Assembly (NCBI GenBank): GCA_029959085.1
Contig: JARWIR010000031.1
Location: 2,294,001-2,358,000, forward strand
Origin: Nemophila menziesii
Taxonomy: Eukaryota > Streptophyta > Magnoliopsida > Boraginales > Hydrophyllaceae
Reading direction: 5' to 3'
Length of the DNA: 64,000 nucleotides
Under the pieces are notes generated by a model. The model ran no database searches and was not told the origin of the DNA. It was given only the letters and a program-made list of their open reading frames with translations. This document shows, one piece after another, positions 56,789 to 64,000 of the stretch. Both the position numbers and the translations under genes were made by a program. Each line of letters starts with the position of its first letter. Positions within the stretch are counted from its first letter, which is position 1.

Positions 56789-57429
56789 TCAAAAAACTAT
56801 TGTGTGATTAGCCATTACTCTCTTACTCGCCTCCTTCATGAAACCACTTGTCGAGTGCTTAATAATTTCAATGATATCGTTATCCCCAACTTCTTCAATA
56901 ACTTTATTGCATATCTTCACAATCTCATCGACTTTCACAGCTCGACTTGAAATCATGAATGTTTTGAGGGGTATTGTGTCTTTTGAGCTATCAACAAAAA
57001 CCTTCACTACATTCCTATTAAAAGGATTTGCACATTCCTTTAACAATATGATACAACCCACTTTGATCTCTCCCTCCAAATTCGTAGTCCTTGAAGTGGT
57101 TCCTTCAATAAGCACTCTCTTTCTCTTTAGAGGAGTCTGAAGTTCCTTATCTTCCTTGTCTAATTTTTCTCTTTTCTCGAGTATCTCATTTAGACAAACC
57201 TCCTTAACATCAGTAGGAACATTTTGCAACTGGCCACATCTCCATGAATTCCAGCTAAAAGGTATCTAAGACAATAAAAGCCACTACTTATAACCTTGTC
57301 ACAGTAGTGACATCTAACTTTTCCTTTATTTCCATTAACAAGAGTCTGATGCTCATGTATAAGATCTTTCGAAGACATTCTTAGAATATGATTTTTTACT
57401 AAAATGGAACCAAAATAATAAGTGTGCAA
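56789..57429 (-). pseudogene. hAT-like transposase fragment (BED finger + DUF659)
   Basis: Two overlapping minus frames form one broken gene. The upstream frame (57429-57190) has a BED-type zinc finger with KVRCHYCDKVISSGFYCLRY and LLAGIHGDVASC. A frameshift near 57200-57230 leads to the frame 57229-56789: a Lys/Glu-rich linker and then a DUF659-like stretch (VVKVFVDSSKDTIPLKTF, EIVKICNKVIEEVGDNDIIE, SGFMKEASKRVM). In the family this part belongs to the transposase catalytic region. The C-terminal hAT dimerisation domain and much of DUF659 are missing. The linker reading PLKRKR could be a nuclear localisation signal. Confidence 0.7.
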
Positions 57430-58442
57430 CTAATCTCAGTATTTTGGGTTATGAAACCTGCAGAAAAAAATAACCAATTAAGTATTTATTGCAGGCAAAA
57501 AAACGTTACCCACTCACTTATAAATTATCCATTCTTAACAAAAAATTTAAAATATTATTCTATTGAAGATATCCTAACCCAACAAAGTACAAGGACATAA
57601 AATCATTACTAATTATTATATTATAACAAATATATGTAGCTATTATCCAAATTTCTAAAAGTAATAATCTTAAACAAACCCATTATTTGTTGTACTAAAA
57701 GAATAAGATTTCTTAAATTGGAATGCATCAAATTGTTGTATAATTATATTACTTGTAGTAAGATAGGGATATGCTTTGTGTTGAAATATCATGACGAACT
57801 ATCTTTTCATATAAAACAAATATTCTTTTATGAACAACACATATATTTTACAAACATAAAAATAAACAAAATATTTATAAATATAACATGACTAGTTTCT
57901 AAATGGAAAAAAATCTATATTGAATAATGATAACTGATAAATATGAAAAAAAGTAAAGATGTAGTTTAGACAATGGTTTCTATACTTTTTATTACTTATC
58001 CGTTTGATGCGTTCCAATATTATTTTAATTCCCGTCGAACCTTCAAAGTGAATAATCTATGGTATTACGATAGACATCTACAACTCAAATCGAGAGATTC
58101 TTAGGAAAAACAATGACTATCTCAAGAAGAATTCGGGGAAGATTTAAAAAGGTGAAAACAAACCACAAATTTAAATGAAAAACAAAGTTAATGATGAAGG
58201 AACTATTCGAGATTTTAAAAAAAGACCGCTTTTCCAACTCAAAACACATTAATGGTTGACAAAACGGTAAAGTAAAGAGTCAAGATCTGAAAAAGTAGCT
58301 TACGTTTAAAATATATATCAACCAATTAAATGTGGTGGAATTTTTACTTCTTATAAAGGAAAGAAAAGGCAGCGTCAATAGAAAAAATGGAGACGATGAA
58401 GATGGATGGTGACATGGCAGCAATATATTTGTTGAAAATAAG
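57430..58442. other. AT-rich DNA without recognisable genes; block Y copy 2
   Basis: Bases 57690-57990 resemble 16790-17110 (block Y). The rest shows nothing recognisable. It may be 5' sequence of the hAT relic. Confidence 0.5.
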
Positions 58443-58560
58443 TTTTTTTTGTTACATAGGAGAGCCACTTGGACTCGGAGTCATTGACTCAGTTCGAACC
58501 TGCACCACTAGATTGGATGACCAAGGCCCTGGCCAGTGAGCTAATCCCAACTAGTTATTC
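58443..58560 (-). mobile_element. SINE with pol III A and B boxes
   Basis: On minus it reads from about 58555: TAGCTCACTGG (A box), ~35 bp later GGTTCGAACTG (B box), then GAGTCAATGACTCCGAGTCC and CTCCTATGTAACAAAAAAAA as tail. Length is about 110 bp. A 5'-truncated relative on + is at 60335-60400. Target duplications are not clear. Confidence 0.75.
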
Positions 58561-59785
58561 TATACAAAGAAAAGTATAAACTGGTAATCCCAAAGGGGCC
58601 AAGAAAAGTTCCCAACACTGTTGTTTCGCACTCCCCACGACAACCTCGTGTGTATTCATCATGATTATGTAAATTTTTAATAATATGATAAATATTGAAA
58701 GTGAGTTATGAAAATTAAAGTACTTATGAACCTACTTATATGTGTTATTTTTTTATAGAGTTCTTAATTTATAGTAATGTAAAACGTGAGATGGTGATGA
58801 TATTTCAATATATTGAGTTCACACTTTGTTTTATAAATCTTCTTTTATTTTTTGTCTAAGTTCTTTGGAATTCACTAGACCAAACGACCAACAAAAAAAA
58901 TTAAAATCCACTTAATCTAGGGTAATTTTTTTTACTTGAGCAAGGATATTGTAGGTGATAGATATGTCTTTTTAATGGGAAATAAAGTTTGGGCTTAAAA
59001 ATCCGCAACCATACATTATGAATTTAGATTAGAACATACGAATTTAGTAGGACCTAGAAAAAGCATTATATATTGGTACAAGTAAACCTTAATTTGTATG
59101 TATTCATGACATCTTTTATTGGATTATGAATTTATTTAGTTTAATATGATAGGTCTTGGACCACATACTTAGGATTTGCGTTATTGATGTCTTTCATTCA
59201 AATTCACAAATTTCTATCAAGATAATATTTAAGCTTATGACTATGAACAATTTTATAATTTATATTTCAGTTTACCATATAGAGGCTTCGAGGGTCAATC
59301 CTCTTAAAAACTAGATTATCTACATAAATTTCCTAACTTAGATTCTTAATTGTAAGGAAGTAGCTAAAATGGAGTCTAGGTAATGAGAAAGCTAACCTAA
59401 AATGCTATCTAGAATTATTACTTTTAGTTATCTTGAGTTCTTTTTTATTAGTGAATTTTCTTAATTGGTAAATTTAAGACATTACTGAGTTTGGCTCAGC
59501 CATTCTCATATACGCTATAAACCCTACATAATATGTACATCGTACATAGTCTATGGTAGTACAACTAGCTATTACAGTCCGAATCCAAAGCAATCATACC
59601 TCCCTCGATTATATTATCTTAATACTCGTCAAACCCTTTAATTGCATGCCATATGCAATACAATTAGACATCCACAAATTAATCCCAAAGGACATATTAG
59701 ATCATTGATTTGTGTCTTCTAAGTATGTATTTTCTTTCGACTCTTATCTTTTTGGTCTAACTTCTTTGGACTCCAATAGACCAAA
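58561..59785. other. AT-rich DNA, nothing recognised
   Basis: I see no gene, repeat or element boundary here. Average composition is strongly AT-rich. Confidence 0.5.
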
Positions 59786-60334
59786 CAACTCACTGTGAGC
59801 TGAGAGGTACCGGATGGGCCGTTCGGAGCATATAAATTACCTAAAGCGAAGTATTTTTTGAAGTCTTTTCTAGTCAATAAAATATCTAGAGGTACTTGCA
59901 ATTCCACAAGCCTGAATTACAACGCAACTTTTACAATTTTTTTACAATCTAAAAATAGACTGAATTGGCTAATTTTATTCCAATAAATTAGCACAAGTTA
60001 ATTTTTCGAAAAAACATCCAAACCTTATTAAATCTTGTAACTTTTAGCCTACACAAAATTTTTCTTAGACTTGTCGTTTTTTTAGTTACAACATATTTTA
60101 AATAATTGGACAATTATGATGACAAAATTTTAAGCGATGTGATATAATAGAAGTCGTGGTAAATTTTTTTCGTAAAAAGTGAAAATCACAAGAAAAGTAG
60201 ATACACGTGAAATTTATTTAGTCACACCACAAAATAAAATTAGCTTTTCTATAATTACTATCAAGAATTCTTTTATGCCTTGAGAAGAAAAATAAATGTA
60301 AAACATTATGGTGAAAAGAAAAGTAAATAAAACT

Positions 60335-60400
60335 CAATCTAGTGGTGCAGGTTCGAACCGAGTCAATGATCCCGAGTCCAAAGTGATCTCCTATGTAACA
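60335..60400 (+). mobile_element. 5'-truncated SINE fragment in block Z
   Basis: Sequence AATCTAGTGGTGCAGGTTCG, including the B box GGTTCGAACC, continues through GAGTCAATGA-CCGAGTCCAA and CTCCTATGTAACA into a T-run. It matches the SINE at 58443-58560. Block Z copy 2 lacks it, which gives the empty site. Confidence 0.72.
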
Positions 60401-60974
60401 ATTTTTTTTAATGTTACAAGAAAAACTAATAGATATTTTATAATTGCACATAAAAATAGATAAAAAAATAACTTATGATTTAGAAAAATTAAATTAAATT
60501 CAAAAAAACTCAAATAAATAAAAAAATTCTGAGGTGAAAATATAAAAAATAATAATTTATTACTCGTGAGACTCGAACATTTGACCACTTTTTGAGGTCC
60601 ACCCAGATTAGAAGACCAAAGCGATCGTCAAGATTCATTGAACATGGACAAAAGCGAGAGAGTAAGAAATTTATCAAGACAAAATACTTAATTTTTAAAG
60701 GCAAATAATTTTATCGGTTATTCTGAAGTGCGTCAAAATGTAACATTTTTTTATCAGTATCGAACATAACAAAATGTACCTATTTACACTTTATGATTTT
60801 TATTTATTTTTGGACGAAACACTTTATGAGTTCGATGAGAATGTTCGACGTTATATCTCAACTAATTTTTACATCATACTTCATAGAAGTCATATTTTTG
60901 GTCAAAGTACTTTAAATTAGATGGATGGAAGGAGTATTTATGATCTAAAAACAATAATTTTTTTAATTTATATT

Positions 60975-61262
60975 TTTAAAAATATTATTTTTTAGGCTAA
61001 ATATATTTAAAAATAATATTTTTAAATTATTTTACTAATTTTGTGAGTTATTTCATAGGTTTTTAAGATAATTTGGACACTTTAAATAAAATTCTTACTA
61101 TATGATGTGACCAAATAAGAATATAGTTTATTTAAATGTCCAAATACATTTAAAATTTATAAAATATCTCACAATATATATAAAATAACTTAAAAATTAT
61201 ATTTTTAAATACGTTTGACTTAAAAATATAACCTAAAAATATTTGTAGCTCATAATAATGGC
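60975..61262. mobile_element. Palindromic MITE in block Z copy 1
   Basis: The left arm (about 60983-61120) and right arm (61125-61260) are imperfect inverted copies over ~135 bp: TTTTTTAGGCTAAATATATT pairs with the AAATATAACCTAAAAA-type segment, and GTGAGTTATTTCATA with its counterpart near 61175. Copy 2 of block Z lacks the region. No ORF. Confidence 0.65.
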
Positions 61263-61684
61263 TTAAAAATGAGATTTTATTTGTATATAAAAACTTTTTA
61301 GAAAAAATATTATTACTGAAAAAAAAGTAATATTACATCTTTGCATTAGTGAAATAAATCTTCACTTTTTATGTACTTGTTGTATTTTTTAATGGTTTTC
61401 CCGAGATTACTTAAATGAGATTTTGGACAAACAAATTTATAGTTAAATCCTTAGCATTTATATACAAACTCATAATTGATGAGTTATTTTATTTAAAGAC
61501 CCTCTTTAATCACACCATTACTACTCTAAATATGCATTATTAAAGATATCACTAACTCTCCAACAACGGATTCCGAAAAACATGAGAAATAAACATTATT
61601 TTAAGCACAAAATTAATCGAAGATAGTGACGAAAACCACCATAAACACATCTTTAAATCACCCCAAGTGGTGGTTTGTTCCCCA

Positions 61685-62325
61685 TTTAATCTTTGTAAGG
61701 GTTTAGTAATAATCTTTGTTCCAAGACATTATCAGGTCAATGATCCTTTGGTCGACCCCTAGCTTACAAACATAAGGGTTTCGGTAAGAATTTTTGTTCC
61801 AAGACATTCTCAGGTCCTTAGTTTATAAATGTAAGGGTTCGATAAGATGTTTTAATCTGTGACATTCTTAGGTCGGTGATCCTTTGGCTGACCCCTTAAT
61901 TTACAAACTTAAAGGCTTAAGAAGAATTTTTTATCTACGACATTCTTAGGTCGGTGATCCTTTGGTTGACCTTCTAGTTTACGAACGCAATGATTATGTA
62001 AGAATATTTTATATATGATAGTCTTAGGTAAGCGGTCCTTATGAAGACTCCCTAGTTTACAAACTAGGGTACAGCTAGAAGTTTTACTCTTTAACATACT
62101 TAGGTTAGTGATTTTTCAAACAACCCCCAGTTTACGAAGGTAAAGGTTCGCTAAGAAGTTTTGATCTGCGACATTCTTAGGTCGGTGATCCTTTGGCCAA
62201 CCCCTAATTTACGAATGTAAGGGTTTGCTAAGAAGTTTTGATGTGTGAGATTATTAGGTCGGTTATCCTTTGGTGGCCCTTTAGTTTATGAATGTCAGGG
62301 TTAGGTAAGAAGTTTTTCACTTAGC
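61685..62325. repeat. Tandem array of ~80-bp units
   Basis: About eight imperfect copies lie here, each containing words like ACATTCTTAGGTCGGTGATC, CTTTGG-TGACCCC-TAGTTTAC and AAGGGTTYGSTAAGAAGTTTT. Copies differ much, so the array is old. It lies next to a Tat-like LTR/PBS relic on minus. Such arrays are common in Tat/Ogre elements. Confidence 0.75.
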
Positions 62326-62329
62326 CGGA

Positions 62330-62900
62330 CCGGATCATCTCAGACATCAATGACCAAAGGATCTCTGGGAAATTGTGTCTACAGATGTTGTAATGGGTCC
62401 AGAGCTTGTTGTACAATTACTGAAGTGACAGGTTACCCTTGGGAGTAGTATCTCTGCCTCAACCACCAAATGATTGGTAGATGCTCGTGTTTTCTCTAAT
62501 GAAGGTGGGAGAGGCTTGGCACTAAGAAGCGGTACATGATCATCTCTTTGAGTGTTTTCATTTTGAGCTACTGAGAGTGATTCACTTCGACATTAGAAAT
62601 GACTAGGTGTGATATGTCCATCTTTATTTGTCTCGACAAATATAGTCTTGATCTGGTATTCATAGTGATAGAAACTCCTATTCCCACATAAGCGCCAATT
62701 ATTCAATCGTGGAATACCCGATCAATAAGACTGTTTGAAGCGAGAGTCTTGATGTTGGTATGTCGATTGTAAGTGATCTAAGTGTATGTCTTTGGCTGTA
62801 CATAGTGACGTGAAATCAAATAAAGGTGAAGATTACATGGGGGTGCCTCCCGATGACACTTCAACGATCAAGACAATATTGGACTACGGATTAAAGGAAA
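62330..62900 (-). mobile_element. Relic resembling a Tat-lineage LTR end, PBS and gag start
   Basis: On minus, 62900-62699 looks like an LTR end (a GTGTCATCGGGAGGCACCCC segment near 62840). It is followed by TGGCGCTTATGTGGGAA (62697-62681), which resembles the PBS used by Tat/Ogre elements, TGGCGCCGTCTGTGGGAA. Then comes ~350 bp with a partly open frame (including an AQNENTQRDDHVPLL stretch) that may be the gag start. No second LTR or pol is in view. Confidence 0.5.
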
Positions 62901-63044
62901 TATATTGATGGAATAAGTTTCAACTATATTAACAATGGAACTTAACCAATGGGGTTAATTTAACTAACTAGGACCTTAATATAACTTATGTATCTTTTAA
63001 GTATGAAAGTAAGGTACATTAATCAAAACTCACAATAAACTGAT

Positions 63045-63990
63045 AGGTACATGATGCATGACGGCCCGAGCATATAAATTGCCTAAAGCAGAATAATTTT
63101 TTGGGTCTGTTCTTGCCAATGAAAGATCTAGGGGTACTTGCAGTTCCACGAATTTGAATTTCAATGCAATATTGACCATTTTTCTTAATCTAGACATAGG
63201 CTTAATTGGCTAATTTTATTTCTATAATTAACCCAAGTTTATTTTTATGGAAGAATGTTCAATATGGTGAAAAGAAAATTAAATAAAACTTATAAGAAAA
63301 TAATTTTTATTGTTATAATTGCACATAAAAGTAGATGAAAAAATAAATTATGATTTAAAAAAGATAAACAAAGTTCAGAAAAAGAACTCAAATAAATGAA
63401 ACGACCTACATAATAATGTAAAAAAACCAATTTGCTACCCATGAGACTCGAACATATGACCTAAAATGTAAAACTTAATCTTTCTCTGCTAGGCTAGATA
63501 CACCATTTACAAAATGTTAACAAACATAAATATATAAAAATAGTTTTTGGAACCCTTTCACATACTGGGCCGACCCAAAACGACCGTCTTGACTACTGTG
63601 GGCTCGGGTCAACTATGAAACCCATGTAACGTTTTTTTTGTCCGTATCGAACATAACAAAATGCACATGAAAGCAATATTTCACGATTTTGATAAGAATG
63701 TCTAACGTCATTTCTCAACTAATTTTCAACGTCACGCTTTATAGAATTCACATTTTTTGTCAACATACTTTAAGTTACATTCTTATAAAATTTTATATAA
63801 TATATTATTATAGGAAAAAACAAAACTAACCATCTTTACATTAGTGAAATATCTTCACCTTAAAAAAAATTATATATATACATATATTCACTTTTTATGA
63901 ACTCATTGATTTTTCCCATTGGTTTTGCTCATATGAGATTTCGTACTAACACTTTACCGTTTATATACAGACTCCTGAAGATAAATTGTT
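63045..63990. repeat. Duplicated block Z, copy 2
   Basis: This is the counterpart of 59790-61490. It lacks the SINE fragment and the MITE and carries other small gaps. No gene. Confidence 0.72.
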
Positions 63991-64000
63991 TTGTTTAGAC

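Larger units (their letters stand above)
59790..61490. repeat. Duplicated block Z, copy 1
   Basis: This aligns by eye with 63045-63990: GAGCATATAAATT-CCTAAAGC (59830/63070), GGGGTACTTGCA-like, TTGGCTAATTTTATT, ATAATTGCACATAAAA, GAGACTCGAACAT, CGAACATAACAAAATG and CATTAGTGAAATA. Copy 1 holds a SINE fragment and a MITE which copy 2 lacks. Confidence 0.75.

Noticed and set aside
58480..58560. tRNA gene, because of A- and B-box words
   Set aside because: No acceptor stem or anticodon arm can be formed. The tail and the second truncated copy show it is a SINE.

Overview
This is plant nuclear DNA from a repeat-rich, probably heterochromatic or pericentromeric, region. It is AT-rich and holds almost nothing except nested transposable elements and decayed gene fragments. 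The element families are typical of flowering plants: Athila-type Ty3/gypsy retrotransposons with an env-like third ORF, an L1-type LINE, a CACTA element with a TNP2-like transposase, a BED/DUF659 hAT relic, plant SINEs and MITEs. The broken AAA-ATPase pieces are also plant-like. I could not name the species. I see no intact cellular gene, rRNA, tRNA or CRISPR array.

Layout, left to right. 1-~7308: 3' part of Athila-like element 1 on +, with gag relic, a protease fused in frame to the integrase C-terminus, an intact env-like ORF, and PPT plus 3' LTR. ~7311-16779: 5' part of a CACTA element on -, with a broken TNP2 gene, tandem repeats, subterminal repeats and the terminal CACTACTAC end. It is interrupted by a near full-length LINE (8748-13875, 13-bp target duplication) and by a collapsed Athila element (14492-16261, 5-bp duplication AGGTC). 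16780-20810: AT-rich DNA with two inverted SINE-like copies. 20811-24545: repeat block X, carrying a shattered AAA-ATPase gene on -. 24820-26162: a MITE and a long foldback. 26163-28192: degenerate Athila pol (element 4) on +.

28193-52860 is Athila element 3 on -. It is itself split by the young Athila element 2 on + (37759-50587, target duplication TGTAG on both sides). 52861-56776 is a second copy of block X. 56789-57429 is a hAT fragment. 57430-64000 is AT-rich DNA with a SINE, a SINE fragment, a palindromic MITE, a duplicated block Z, an ~80-bp tandem array and a relic that looks like a Tat-lineage LTR/PBS.

Relative order of events, from nesting: the CACTA came before the LINE, the mini-Athila and probably element 1. 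Element 4 came before element 3, and element 3 before element 2. The two element 2 LTRs differ by only about 1 percent by hand count, yet its gag-pol frame already has four stop codons. The most interesting signal is non-coding and shared by the Athila elements. They carry repeated polypurine-like 11-mers at matching landmarks, a hairpin beside the PPT whose stem is kept by compensatory changes, a hairpin just after the env-like ORF, and an element-specific array of CCGG-cored palindromes between pol and the env-like ORF.
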